Shown here in pieces: positions 1 to 8,213 of a DNA stretch of 64,000 nucleotides. Position 1 is the first letter of the stretch. Each line of letters opens with the position of its first letter. Below the pieces are notes generated by a model. It had not been told where the DNA came from and ran no database searches. It was given only the letters and a program-made list of their open reading frames with translations. The translations under genes and the position numbers were made by a program. The stretch is taken from assembly GCF_004795035.1 (NCBI RefSeq), contig NZ_SSBK01000001.1:1-64000 (forward strand), in the 5' to 3' direction. The stretch comes from Streptomyces sp. A0958. GTDB taxonomy: Bacteria; Actinomycetota; Actinomycetes; Streptomycetales; Streptomycetaceae.

Positions 1-516
1 CATGCGCGGACGCCAACTCGGACGCGTCCCCACCGCCACACACGACACCGACTGAACACCAGCAACCAGACCCGGTGGGTCAAAGTTCGACCGCCCAAAC
101 CGGGTCAGGATTCAGCCGCCGCCGACACCGGACTGTATTGCGCATGTGAGCGTGCGGGGCGCACGGGCCGGGTGCGAAGCCTGGGCGCCTGGACTCGCCC
201 TCCGCCCCCGTGCAGGTGGCAGAACCCGTTCCATCCCGACGTGTTCCTGCATGCCTGCCCTCGTCGTGTCACTCCAGCACAACGCCCCATGGGCGGAGTG
301 GCAGAGGCCAGTAAGCCCTGTCTTTCCGTTGACGGTGATTGTCTCTGACGCGGTGCGCCTGGTCCTCAGCCAGCAACAGCCAGCCACGACGGCGGGCCGG
401 CCGATCGATCAGATGCGCGTGTGCCTCGCTGTACCCACGCCGGCTTCAGCGGCGCAGGCCGACCGGGGCCGTGCGCGGCGTGCGAAGCGGGCCCTTTTGA
501 AACAGCAGAGAGGTTG
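1..516. other. Left-edge region with little coding signal
   Basis: This stretch precedes the DUF1152 gene, which ends at 517 on the minus strand. Apart from one small minus-strand frame with a zinc-binding-like motif (105-290), I see no convincing gene, hairpin terminator or repeat. A short plus-strand frame closes at 53-55 and could be the tail of a gene outside the window, but nothing supports it further. Confidence 0.4.
105..290 (-). CDS. Possible mini-protein with Cys/His zinc-binding motif
   Basis: The frame encodes 61 residues. Residues 4-27 carry spaced ligands in the order Cys, six residues, Gly-Gln-Ala-Cys, then Phe-Cys-His-Leu-His. This resembles the compact C-x(n)-G-x2-C-x(n)-C-x2-H pattern of small zinc proteins of the DUF5763 kind. 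The rest is basic and low complexity (PVRPARSHA). No Shine-Dalgarno sequence is visible before the ATG at 288-290, so the start, or the gene itself, is uncertain. It lies downstream of, and in the same direction as, the DUF1152 gene. I keep it because the motif is unlikely in a random shadow frame, but no function is assigned. Confidence 0.3.
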   Translation of the reverse strand: MGRCAGVTRRGQACRNTSGWNGFCHLHGGGGRVQAPRLRTRPVRPARSHAQYSPVSAAAES

Positions 517-1614
517 TTACTCGGGCTTGGCTGTGATGCGCCACAGGGGCGTTTCGTACTGCTCCGGGCGGCTGCTGATCAGCAGTTCCCGCAGGCTCTC
601 GCGTTGGGTGCCGCTGTAGTTCAGGGCTTCGGTGAGGCGGCGGAACGTCGTGTGGGTGACTCCGCGGCCGGCGGCCTCCGCCTCGAACGCTGCGAGTTGG
701 GCCAGGACCGTGTCCGGGTTCAGGTCCGTCGGAGGCTGGGCCTTGAGCCGGGCGGCCTTGTTGCGCTCGTAGTCGATCTCCGAGTAGCCGCAGATGTCGC
801 GGCTGTGTGCCTCGGCCTCATCAAGGGTTTCGGTCGTCATGAGGGCGCGGGCGAGCTGGTTGCGGGTGACGGCGTCGTCCAGGTCGACTTCGTGGACGGT
901 CGGGCTCTCGTCCGTGAGGGGGACGGGCAGGCCGACGTCTCGGATCTCGCAGGTTCCGCGGGCGCCTCGGGCAGCCGCGGCGAGCATGCCGGTCGCTTCG
1001 GAGGGGTGCCAGTCCAGGACCGTGCCGAGTGCGCTCACGTCTGCCGCGGTGAAGGTGTGGACTAGGCCGCCGAGCATGGGGCGGAAGTCGTCCGGGGGGA
1101 GTTCGCCGTCCAGGCCGGGGCCGGCGACCAGGAGTCGGACGGGGGCGTTGACCCGGCAGCACGCAGCGAGCGTGAGCGCGTCGGCCAGGGGGCTTTTCAG
1201 TGTGGGTTCGTCGCCCCGGGCCAGGATGTCGCCGCCCACGTCTAGGAGGTCGATCGACGTGGGGGACAAGTAGCTGAGCAGTTCTTCGAGTTGGCGGGTG
1301 ACTCCTTCCACGCCGTGGTGCGGGTCGATCAGGGCGAAGGTGTGCGGTAGCTCTGCCGCGAGTCTGGGGAGGGTCGAGCCTGCCGGAGCGAGGGGGCGGG
1401 CTTCGGCCGGTACTACTTTCACGGCGGAAGTCGTCGAGATTAGGCCAGTGAAGTTGTCGGCCCCACGTGGGCCCGGCAGCGGGTCGATCAGCAGGCGGTC
1501 CCACGCGTACGTGAGGACCACTGCCGGTTCCTCGGGACCGTACAGGGCGGCGTCGAGCATCGCGGAGGCCACCGCGTCGCCTCCGCCTCCCGCTGCGACG
1601 ATCAACCGTGTCAT
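517..1614 (-). CDS. DUF1152 domain-containing protein
   Basis: A 365-residue soluble protein of unknown function. It starts MTRLIVAAGGGGDAVA, a glycine-rich nucleotide-binding-like loop after a first beta strand, followed by further Rossmann-like segments (IDLLDVGGDI near residue 145, VRLLVAGPGLDG near 180). I recognise the DUF1152 family from this opening and the overall length. It is transcribed divergently from the GntR regulator at 1709, and the 94-bp gap contains a palindromic operator, so it is a plausible target of that regulator. No catalytic residues can be named. Confidence 0.7.
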   Translation of the reverse strand: MTRLIVAAGGGGDAVASAMLDAALYGPEEPAVVLTYAWDRLLIDPLPGPRGADNFTGLISTTSAVKVVPAEARPLAPAGSTLPRLAAELPHTFALIDPHHGVEGVTRQLEELLSYLSPTSIDLLDVGGDILARGDEPTLKSPLADALTLAACCRVNAPVRLLVAGPGLDGELPPDDFRPMLGGLVHTFTAADVSALGTVLDWHPSEATGMLAAAARGARGTCEIRDVGLPVPLTDESPTVHEVDLDDAVTRNQLARALMTTETLDEAEAHSRDICGYSEIDYERNKAARLKAQPPTDLNPDTVLAQLAAFEAEAAGRGVTHTTFRRLTEALNYSGTQRESLRELLISSRPEQYETPLWRITAKPE

Positions 1615-1666
1615 GAGGCCAGCGTACGGATTTGACCGAGGGTTTGAGGTTGATCGGTCACCCTAT

Positions 1667-1689
1667 AGTGGCTAGCGGCCATAGCCACT
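1667..1689. promoter_or_regulatory. Palindromic operator between DUF1152 and GntR genes
   Basis: Perfect inverted repeat AGTGGCTA (1667-1674) and TAGCCACT (1682-1689) with a 7-nt spacer, 19 bp upstream of the GntR start. GntR/HutC regulators commonly autoregulate through such sites. The same AGTGGC/GCCACT half-sites recur in the palindrome at 2501-2537. Confidence 0.65.
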
Positions 1690-1708
1690 TGTTGACCTAG
1701 GAGGGTGC

Positions 1709-2449
1709 ATGCCGCAGATCGAGGAGACGCAACCGAAGTATCTCCAGATCGCTCATTACATCCGTGACCAGATCCTGCGCGGGGATCTACGACCGGGCGA
1801 CGAGGTGCCTTCGGAGCGGCAGTTGGCGGTGGACTGGTCCGTGTCCCGGCCCACGGCCGCCCGATCTCTGGAGGCGCTGAGTCATCAGGGCCTGGTTGAG
1901 AAGCGTCAAGGCTCGGGTACCTACGTGCGGGATCTCGAAGTCAACCGTCGTGCTCGTGAGTTGTACGGGCGTGCTCGTGAGACCGGGAAGATCTACACCG
2001 CCGGCGAGTATGCGGTGATCGCGTCGGCAGGCTGGTTGGACGCGCCGCACCACGTGGTCGAGGCGTTGGGACTCGGCGAAGACCGGCGGGCCGTCCATCG
2101 TCGGCGCGTGACGAACGACCAGGATGGTCCGATCAACCTGTCCACGTCGTGGTTCACTCCGGACGTAGGGCGAAGGGCCCCCAAGCTCGTGGAGTCCGAG
2201 CGCATCCAAGAGGGAACCCTGCTGTACGTCGAGAACATGACGGGGCGCCAAGGGAGTTACGCGGAAGACCGGATGAGCGCCCGGCATGCCACGGACCAGG
2301 AGGCGGAGGAACTCCATCTCGCCCCGGCGGCGGCGGTGCTGATCGTTCACCATGTCGTGTACGACCTCCGTGGGCACCCCCTGGAGTTCACCGAAGCCAC
2401 CTACCCGCCGCACCGTTGGGCCTTCGAACAGGGTTACCCGCTGTCCTGA
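1709..2449 (+). CDS. GntR-family (HutC-type) transcriptional regulator
   Basis: A 246-residue regulator. Residues 8-75 form the GntR winged helix (YLQIAHYIRDQILRGDLRPG, then PSERQLA and SRPTAARSLEAL, ending GSGTYVRD). Residues 90-245 match the UTRA effector-binding domain of the HutC subfamily, ending in the usual HRWAFEQ region. The start is supported by GGAGGG at 1700-1705, just before the ATG. It lies divergent to the DUF1152 gene and upstream of an ATPase gene, with half-site-sharing palindromes in front of both itself and the ATPase. It probably represses its own promoter in response to a small-molecule ligand that cannot be read from the sequence. Confidence 0.88.
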   Translation: MPQIEETQPKYLQIAHYIRDQILRGDLRPGDEVPSERQLAVDWSVSRPTAARSLEALSHQGLVEKRQGSGTYVRDLEVNRRARELYGRARETGKIYTAGEYAVIASAGWLDAPHHVVEALGLGEDRRAVHRRRVTNDQDGPINLSTSWFTPDVGRRAPKLVESERIQEGTLLYVENMTGRQGSYAEDRMSARHATDQEAEELHLAPAAAVLIVHHVVYDLRGHPLEFTEATYPPHRWAFEQGYPLS

Positions 2450-2500
2450 AGTCGGCCCCGTTACGAAGAAGCGGTTGCGCATCGAAACTGGCTAATGCCA

Positions 2501-2537
2501 CCATCCAGTAAAGTGGCCAAGGCCACTTGCTGGATGG
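2501..2537. promoter_or_regulatory. Nested palindrome upstream of the ATPase gene
   Basis: An outer inverted repeat, CCATCCAG (2501-2508) and CTGGATGG (2530-2537), encloses a perfect inner one, AAGTGGCC (2511-2518) and GGCCACTT (2521-2528). The inner half-sites share AGTGGC/GCCACT with the operator at 1667-1689, although the spacing differs (16 versus 23 bp overall). It could be a second GntR operator, a terminator for the GntR gene, or both. No T-tract follows. Confidence 0.5.
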
Positions 2538-2615
2538 TGTGGTGAAGCTACGGCCATGACGAAGCGGTGCTGCCTCGACTGCAACGGCAGCGGCAGCGGC
2601 AAGGAGTGTGCGCGA

Positions 2616-3053
2616 GTGACCTTCGTGATCGACCGCTACCCCTGCGAGGACTCTCCTCGCCTCGGAGCGATGACCCTGCATCCGATTCCTGAGTCCGTGC
2701 CCCGGGCTCGGCGCTGGTTCCGGAAGTTCATCGCGCCCTACAACCCGGCCTGTTCGGTCGATGACTGCGTCCTGATGATCTCCGAGTTGGTGACCAACGC
2801 GGTTCTCTACGGGCGGTCCGACGACGAGTGGGTCGTACGCGTGGAGTGGTTCAGGGACGGAACATCGCTTCGCGTGGAGGTGCACAACCCCGGGACTCCA
2901 GCGGGTGTGTGTCTTCGTCGGCCGGATGCCGGTGACGCGCACGGGCGTGGATTACTCCTGGTCGACTCCATCGCCGAGTCGTGGCATTGCGGGCCCAGTC
3001 CTCTCGGCGGAACGCTGGTCGCCTTCGTGGTGGCCGACGCCTGGCCTTCGTGA
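2616..3053 (+). CDS. ATP-binding protein, anti-sigma-factor (RsbW-like) HATPase
   Basis: A GHKL/HATPase_c protein of the RsbW-like kind that is abundant in Streptomyces. The N box is ELVTNAVLYG, followed by the ATP-lid region (GDAHGRGLLLVDSIAESW) and a final strand GGTLVAFVV. I chose GTG 2616, which has AAGGAG nine bases upstream and gives 145 residues. An in-frame ATG at 2556 would add a cysteine-rich stretch of 20 residues with a poor ribosome-binding site. Such proteins bind or phosphorylate sigma factors or anti-sigma antagonists, but no partner gene is adjacent. It sits downstream of the GntR gene and the palindrome at 2501-2537, so joint control is plausible. Confidence 0.78.
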   Translation: MTFVIDRYPCEDSPRLGAMTLHPIPESVPRARRWFRKFIAPYNPACSVDDCVLMISELVTNAVLYGRSDDEWVVRVEWFRDGTSLRVEVHNPGTPAGVCLRRPDAGDAHGRGLLLVDSIAESWHCGPSPLGGTLVAFVVADAWPS

Positions 3054-3117
3054 GGGAAGCGGCCCGGTGCGGGTGCCCGCCCGAAAACGGCGTCCGAGGG
3101 GCGCCACCACGCGAAAA

Positions 3118-3152
3118 GCCCCCGCCCCGTGCGGAAGGCGCAAGGCGGGGGC
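3118..3152 (-). terminator. Intrinsic terminator of gpmA
   Basis: Read on the minus strand, GCCCCCGCC and GGCGGGGGC (3144-3152 and 3118-3126) form a stem, followed directly by TTTT (3114-3117). It lies 20 bp past the gpmA stop codon. Confidence 0.75.
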
Positions 3153-3171
3153 CGACCGGCGAGGTGGGCCG

Positions 3172-3930
3172 TTACTTCTTGCCCTGGTTCTTCACGGCCT
3201 CGATGGCCGCCTTCGCCGCGTCCGGGTCGAGGTACGTGCCGCCCGGGTTCAGGGGGCGGAAGTCCGCGTCCAGTTCGTAGGTGAGCGGGATGCCCGTCGG
3301 GATGTTCAGGCCCGCGATGTCGGCGTCGGAGATGCCGTCGAGGTGCTTGACCAGGGCGCGGAGGCTGTTGCCGTGGGCGGCGACCAGGACCGTGCGGCCG
3401 GTCAGCAGGTCCGGGATGATGCTGTCGTACCAGTACGGCATCATCCGGATGACGACGTCCTTCAAACACTCCGTGCGCGGGCGCAGCTCCGGCGGGATCG
3501 TCGCGTAGCGGGCGTCGTCGCTCTGGGAGAACTCGGTGCCGTCCTCCAGCGCGGGCGGCGGGGTGTCGTACGAGCGGCGCCAGAGCATGAACTGCTCCTC
3601 GCCGAACTCGGCGAGCGTCTGGGCCTTGTCCTTGCCCTGGAGGGCGCCGTAGTGGCGCTCGTTCAGGCGCCAGGAGCGGTGGACGGGAATCCAGTGGCGG
3701 TCCGCGGACTCCAGCGCGAGCTGGGCGGTGCGGATGGCGCGCTTCTGGAGGGAGGTGTGTACGACATCGGGGAGCAGGCCGGCGTCCTTCAGCAACTCAC
3801 CGCCGCGGACCGCCTCCTTCTCGCCCTTCTCGGTGAGGTTGACGTCCACCCAACCGGTGAACAGGTTCTTCGCGTTCCATTCGCTCTCGCCGTGGCGGAG
3901 GAGGATCAGCTTGTACGGTGCGTCGGCCAT
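3172..3930 (-). CDS. gpmA: 2,3-bisphosphoglycerate-dependent phosphoglycerate mutase
   Basis: Interconverts 3- and 2-phosphoglycerate in glycolysis and gluconeogenesis. The 252-residue protein has the phospho-acceptor RHGESEWN motif at residues 12-19 (His13), the ERHYG region typical of dPGM, and a second catalytic His in [11 protein letters not shown]. Length fits the dPGM family. The start is set at MADAPYK: the open frame extends 59 codons upstream but that part is unlike the family. It is convergent with the ATPase gene and divergent from the MFS gene at 4164. Confidence 0.96.
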   Translation of the reverse strand: MADAPYKLILLRHGESEWNAKNLFTGWVDVNLTEKGEKEAVRGGELLKDAGLLPDVVHTSLQKRAIRTAQLALESADRHWIPVHRSWRLNERHYGALQGKDKAQTLAEFGEEQFMLWRRSYDTPPPALEDGTEFSQSDDARYATIPPELRPRTECLKDVVIRMMPYWYDSIIPDLLTGRTVLVAAHGNSLRALVKHLDGISDADIAGLNIPTGIPLTYELDADFRPLNPGGTYLDPDAAKAAIEAVKNQGKK

Positions 3931-4163
3931 GGGTCCGAGCGTAATCGAACCCGTCCGGGCCGCGCGCGACCGGTCATAGAGCGGACAGAGGGGGGCGGAC
4001 GGGGGAGGGGAGGGGAGGACGGTGCCGGTTTTCGATTGACGGCGGGTGTCAATTGAGTGGCAGGGGCTCCTCGCGGGTTCGTAACGTTCGGATCGTCGGT
4101 GGGCCACTTACCTTCGCGGTCCTGTTCCGATGCCATCCGTCGTACGTCCTGGGGGGAACCCGT

Positions 4164-5489
4164 ATGTCTGCCGCCGCCGGTCTCGGATGGGCCACCCGGG
4201 CCACCCGGGAAACGGTTTCCGGTCTCCCCAGGGAGTTCTGGTGGCTGTGGACCAGCACCCTGGTCAACCGCCTCGGGGGGTTCGTCGCCACCTTCATGGC
4301 CCTGTACTTGACCATGGAGCGCGGCTACTCCGCCTCGTACGCCGGTCTCGTCGCCGCCCTGCACGGGCTCGGCGGGGTCGTGTCCTCGCTCGGGGCCGGG
4401 GTGATGACGGACCGGTTCGGGCGGCGGCCCACCATGCTGGCCGCCCAGCTCTCCACCGCGGTGTCGGTCGCCGTGCTCGGGTTCATGGTCCACCCGGTCG
4501 CCATCGCCGCCGTCGCCTTCCTCGTCGGCATGGCGAGCAACGCGTCCCGCCCGGCGGTCCAGGCGATGATCGCCGACATCGTCCCCGCGAAGGACCGGGT
4601 GCGGGCCTTCTCGCTCAACTACTGGGCCATCAACCTCGGCTTCGCCGTCTCGTCCGCCGGGGCCGGGTTCGTCGCCGAGTACAGCTACCTCGCCGGCTTC
4701 GTCGGCGAGGCCGCGATGACCCTGATCTGCGCCGTCGTCGTATTCCTGAAGGTGCCGGAGTCCCGGCCGCAGAAGGCCGCGGCGGCGCGCTCGGCCGCCG
4801 GGGTGCCGTCCGACGACGGCGTACGGCTGACCACCGTGCTGCGCGACGGGCGGTTCATGGGGGTCGTCGGGCTGTCGTTCGTGATCGCGCTGATCTTCCA
4901 GCAGGGGTACGTGGGCCTGCCGGTGGCCATGGGCGCCGACGGGTTCAGCAGCTCCGACTTCGGCACGGCGATCGCGGTCAACGGGGTGCTCATCGTCGTG
5001 CTCCAGATCCCCGTCACCCGGTTCATCCGGAGCCGCGACCCGCGCCGGCTGCTCATCGCGTCCTCGCTGCTGGCCGGGTACGGATTCGGGCTGACCGCCT
5101 TCGCGGGCTCCGTCGGCCTGTACGCGCTGACCATCTGTGTGTGGACCGTCGCCGAGATCATCAACGCACCCGTGCAGAACGGCCTGGTCGTCCAGTTGTC
5201 GCCCGCCCATGGCCGGGGCCGCTACCAGGGCATGTACACCTTGTCCTGGTCGGCCGCCGCGCTCGTCGCCCCCCTGATGTCCGGCGTGGTCATCGACCAC
5301 TTCGGAGCCGGGTGGCTGTGGGGGACCTGCGCACTCCTGGGCACCGCCGCGGCCTTCGGGTACTGGCTGCTCATGCGCGACCTGCCGACCGGGGCGGAGG
5401 ACGGTGCGGAGGTCGCGGCGGAGAGCATCGCGGCTCCCCGGGCCACCGACGCCCCCGCGGCTCCGCCCGCCGTGGAGCAGGCCGGCTGA
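4164..5489 (+). CDS. MFS transporter
   Basis: A 441-residue major facilitator membrane protein with about twelve hydrophobic segments. The loop 2-3 signature appears as GVMTDRFGRRPTM, and a counterpart follows in the second half. The start MSAAAGLGW is preceded by GGGGGGAA at 4151-4158; an in-frame upstream extension to 4053 is rejected. The C-terminus is a cytoplasmic Ala/Pro/Glu tail. It is divergent from gpmA. The substrate cannot be read from the sequence, but the YajR/DHA1-type drug exporters are the closest style. Confidence 0.88.
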   Translation: MSAAAGLGWATRATRETVSGLPREFWWLWTSTLVNRLGGFVATFMALYLTMERGYSASYAGLVAALHGLGGVVSSLGAGVMTDRFGRRPTMLAAQLSTAVSVAVLGFMVHPVAIAAVAFLVGMASNASRPAVQAMIADIVPAKDRVRAFSLNYWAINLGFAVSSAGAGFVAEYSYLAGFVGEAAMTLICAVVVFLKVPESRPQKAAAARSAAGVPSDDGVRLTTVLRDGRFMGVVGLSFVIALIFQQGYVGLPVAMGADGFSSSDFGTAIAVNGVLIVVLQIPVTRFIRSRDPRRLLIASSLLAGYGFGLTAFAGSVGLYALTICVWTVAEIINAPVQNGLVVQLSPAHGRGRYQGMYTLSWSAAALVAPLMSGVVIDHFGAGWLWGTCALLGTAAAFGYWLLMRDLPTGAEDGAEVAAESIAAPRATDAPAAPPAVEQAG

Positions 5490-5555
5490 GACCGCGCGGG
5501 GGTACGGGGGCTCAGGCGCCGCCCCCGCACCCCGTACGGCCGGTGCGGTACCCCG

Positions 5556-5705
5556 TCAGCCCGAGCAGCCCCCGCACTGGCACGGCGCTCCGGACTGGCA
5601 GCCGCACCCGCAGCCCGAGCCGCAGCCGCAGGCGCCCAGAACGGTCAGGTGCACCACCTCGGCGGGGGCCTCCTGCTGGGGGTCGGTCATGGGGGAATCG
5701 GCCAT
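5556..5705 (-). CDS. Small cysteine/glycine-rich protein (49 aa)
   Basis: A 49-residue frame with an excellent ribosome-binding site (GAGGAGG six bases before the ATG at 5703-5705). After an acidic N-terminal half (MADSPMTDPQQEAPAEVVHL) comes TVLGACGCGSGCGCG followed by CQSGAPCQCGGCSG, with eight cysteines in the last 24 residues, mostly alternating with glycine. It is probably a metal-binding, metallothionein-like or modified peptide. No helper enzymes are adjacent. It lies convergent to the MFS gene and downstream of phoU, separated from phoU by a tandem repeat. The function is unknown. Confidence 0.6.
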   Translation of the reverse strand: MADSPMTDPQQEAPAEVVHLTVLGACGCGSGCGCGCQSGAPCQCGGCSG

Positions 5706-5889
5706 GGTTCCTCCTCAAGGCGTACGACAGGGCCGCGTGCCCGCACGGGGCCCGCGACCGGGACGGCGTACGGACAGGTCGCGCCGCCCCGCCCCATTGC
5801 ATGCCCACCCGGACGGGCGCATCAACGGCGCACATGTGCAGGAACGTATGTACGAGCCGTGCGCGCGGGCGTGCGCCCCGACCCTCCGC

Positions 5890-6021
5890 GCCCCGGCCTT
5901 CCCGCGCCCGGGGCCTCGTACACGCCCCGGCCTTCCCGCGCCGCCCGGGGCCTCGTACACGCCCCGGCCTTCCCGCGCCGCCCGGGGCCTCGTACACGCC
6001 CCGGCCTCCCCGCGCCGCCCC
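5890..6021. repeat. Tandem repeat, 34-37 nt unit, about 3.6 copies
   Basis: Copies start at 5890 (34 nt, three bases short), 5924, 5961 and 5998 (partial). The unit contains CCCGGCCTTCCCGCG and GGGGCCTCGTACAC. It fills most of the 323-bp gap between phoU and the cysteine-rich gene, on the 3' side of phoU. There are no unique spacers, so it is not a CRISPR array. Confidence 0.85.
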
Positions 6022-6028
6022 GCCCGCT

Positions 6029-6706
6029 TTACGCGCCCTCCACCGGCACCGGCTGCTGGATCTCGTCCGCGTGTTCACCCGTCACCAGATAGACCACCCG
6101 CTTGGCCACCGACACCGCATGGTCGGCGAACCGCTCGTAGTAGCGGCCCAGCAGGGTCACGTCGACGGCTGTCTCGATGCCGTGCTTCCAGCGGTCGTCC
6201 ATCAGGTGCTGGAACAGCGTGCGGTGCAGCAGGTCCATCTCGTCGTCGTCCTGCTCCAGCTGGAGCGCCAGGTCGACGTCCTTCGTGATGATCACCTCGG
6301 CCGCCTTCGCCATCAGGCGCTGCGCGAGCTGGCCCATCTCCAGGATGGTGGCGTGCAGGTCGTGCGGGACCGCCGACTGCGGGAAACGCAGCCGGGCCAG
6401 CTTGGCGACGTGCTGGGCGAGGTCGCCCGAGCGCTCCAGGTCGGCGCTCATCCGCAGCGAGGTCACCACGATCCGCAGGTCGGTCGCCACCGGCTGCTGG
6501 CGCGCCAGCAGCGCGATGGCCCGCGCCTCCAGGTCGTGCTGGAGATCGTCCACCTTCTGGTCCGCGGCGATCACCGACTCCGCGAGCTTGAGATCGGCGT
6601 CGAGCATGGACGTCGTCGCCCGGCCTATCGCCGACCCGACGAGCCGGGCCATCTCGACCAGCCCCTCGCCGATCGAGTCGAGTTCCTCGTGGTACGCGTC
6701 ACGCAT
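6029..6706 (-). CDS. phoU: Phosphate signalling complex protein PhoU
   Basis: A 225-residue all-helical protein with two PhoU repeats, each carrying the acidic metal-binding pattern (VIAADQKVDDL near residue 50, and GRYYERFADHAVSVAKRV near 195). PhoU modulates the PhoR-PhoP response and phosphate uptake. It begins MRDAYHEELDS, and is divergently transcribed from phoR. The 232-bp gap contains a PHO box oriented toward phoU. Confidence 0.95.
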   Translation of the reverse strand: MRDAYHEELDSIGEGLVEMARLVGSAIGRATTSMLDADLKLAESVIAADQKVDDLQHDLEARAIALLARQQPVATDLRIVVTSLRMSADLERSGDLAQHVAKLARLRFPQSAVPHDLHATILEMGQLAQRLMAKAAEVIITKDVDLALQLEQDDDEMDLLHRTLFQHLMDDRWKHGIETAVDVTLLGRYYERFADHAVSVAKRVVYLVTGEHADEIQQPVPVEGA

Positions 6707-6832
6707 GGGATGTCCCTCTCCAGTCCTGAACCGAGGCCGGGGTCGGCTGCGCACCGGCTCCGAAGCCCGCTGAGGGCCGGCGCCGAACCCCACGAAGCCA
6801 CCGTGACGGCCGTACGCGTCGGATTCCGACCG

Positions 6833-6865
6833 GCCAAGTGAACCGGTGCTTGCCCCTCGGTGAAC
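6833..6865 (-). promoter_or_regulatory. PHO box (PhoP binding site)
   Basis: On the minus strand, GTTCACCGAGG (6865-6855), a degenerate middle unit, and GTTCACTTGGC (6843-6833) form three 11-nt direct-repeat units with GTTCAC spaced exactly 22 nt apart. This matches the known Streptomyces PhoP direct-repeat consensus. It lies between phoU and phoRP and implies autoregulation under phosphate limitation. Confidence 0.85.
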
Positions 6866-6938
6866 TCTGGGCGACGAGTGTCCGAGGGGGCCCCTGCACC
6901 GCTGGGAGAGTGTCCGAGGCGCCGCATAACCTGGAGAC

Positions 6939-8213
6939 ATGGACGTGAACGCGGCGGTCGCCGCAGCTGCCGCGATCGCCGGGGTCGGTACCGGTGTGAT
7001 CGCCATGCTGGCGTTCCGCTGGAGCGAGCGCGACCAGAAGAAGCCGACGCGTACCTCCCTGCGGCCCGACGGCAACGCCCCGCTGCCCCCCGGCGTCGAC
7101 ACGGTCCTGTCCGTGCTCAGCTCCTCCGCCGTCGTGCTGGACGAGAGCGACAGCGTCGTCAAGGCCAGCTCCGCCGCGTACGCGCTGGGACTGGTGCGCG
7201 GCGGCCGCCTCGCCGTCGAGCCGATGCTGAACCTGGCGCGGGACACCCGCCGGGACGGGGAGATACGCCAGGTCGAGCTGGACCTCCCGCGCCGCGGCAC
7301 GGGCCGGGGCGAGGCCCTGGCCGTCTCCGCCCGGGTCGCCCCGCTCGGCTCCCGGCTCGTGCTGCTGCTGGTCGAGGACCTCACCGAGGCCCGCCGCATC
7401 GAAGCGGTCCGGCGCGACTTCGTCGCCAACGTCAGCCACGAGCTCAAGACGCCGACCGGCGCCCTGTCCCTGCTCTCGGAGGCCGTGCTCGACGCCTCCG
7501 ACGACCAGGAGGCGGTGGAGCACTTCGCCCGCCGCATGCAGATCGAGGCCACCCGGCTCACCAACCTCGTCCAGGAGCTCATCGACCTCTCCCGGGTGCA
7601 GAACGACGACCCGCTGGAGGACGCCGAACCGGTCCGCGTGGACGAACTCGTCGCCGAGGCCATCGACCGCTGCCGGCAGCAGGCCGGCTCCAAGCAGATC
7701 ACCATGGCCTCCGGCGGCACAGCCGACCTGCGCATCTGGGGCAACCGCGGCCAGCTCGCCGCCGCCCTCGGCAACCTCGTCGAGAACGCCGTCAACTACA
7801 GCCCCGCCCGCACCCGCGTCGGCATCGCCGCCCGCCGCGTCGTCGTCACCGGCGGGGACGAGATCGAGATCGCCGTGACCGACCAGGGCATCGGCATCTC
7901 CGAGACAGACCGCGAACGGGTCTTCGAACGCTTCTACCGCGTCGACCCGGCCCGCTCACGCGCCACCGGTGGCACCGGCCTCGGCCTCGCCATCGTCAAG
8001 CACGTGGCCGCCTCGCACGGCGGGGAGGTCACCGTGTGGAGCTCGGAGGGACAGGGCTCCACCTTCACCCTGCGGCTGCCCGAAGCGGGCTCCGCACGGG
8101 ACCGCGACCGCCCGTCGGGCGGCCCGCTCATCGTCAACGGCGACGAGGCGTCCGGCCCGGACGCCGCACCCGACACCTGTGAACCATTCCCCGCCCCGGA
8201 GGCCCTTCCGTGA
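6939..8213 (+). CDS. phoR: Phosphate sensor histidine kinase PhoR (SenX3-like)
   Basis: A 424-residue membrane sensor kinase. One N-terminal transmembrane segment (residues 3-26) is followed by a PAS-like region (55-150), a HisKA domain with the phospho-acceptor His167 in NVSHELKTP, and a HATPase domain with the N box GNLVENAVNYS, DQGIGI and GGTGLGLAIVKH. It phosphorylates PhoP. Its stop overlaps the phoP start by four bases (GTGA), which indicates translational coupling. The C-terminal 40 residues after LRLPEAG are a low-complexity tail. Confidence 0.95.
   Translation: MDVNAAVAAAAAIAGVGTGVIAMLAFRWSERDQKKPTRTSLRPDGNAPLPPGVDTVLSVLSSSAVVLDESDSVVKASSAAYALGLVRGGRLAVEPMLNLARDTRRDGEIRQVELDLPRRGTGRGEALAVSARVAPLGSRLVLLLVEDLTEARRIEAVRRDFVANVSHELKTPTGALSLLSEAVLDASDDQEAVEHFARRMQIEATRLTNLVQELIDLSRVQNDDPLEDAEPVRVDELVAEAIDRCRQQAGSKQITMASGGTADLRIWGNRGQLAAALGNLVENAVNYSPARTRVGIAARRVVVTGGDEIEIAVTDQGIGISETDRERVFERFYRVDPARSRATGGTGLGLAIVKHVAASHGGEVTVWSSEGQGSTFTLRLPEAGSARDRDRPSGGPLIVNGDEASGPDAAPDTCEPFPAPEALP

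Noticed and set aside
5890..6021. CRISPR-like array
   Set aside because: Repeats are directly adjacent without unique spacers and there are no cas genes.
4130..6841. A 903-codon plus-strand open frame across the MFS, phoU and other genes
   Set aside because: It lies in a wrong frame over well-supported genes (MFS, phoU) and is Arg/Pro/Gly-rich, the signature of a high-GC shadow frame.
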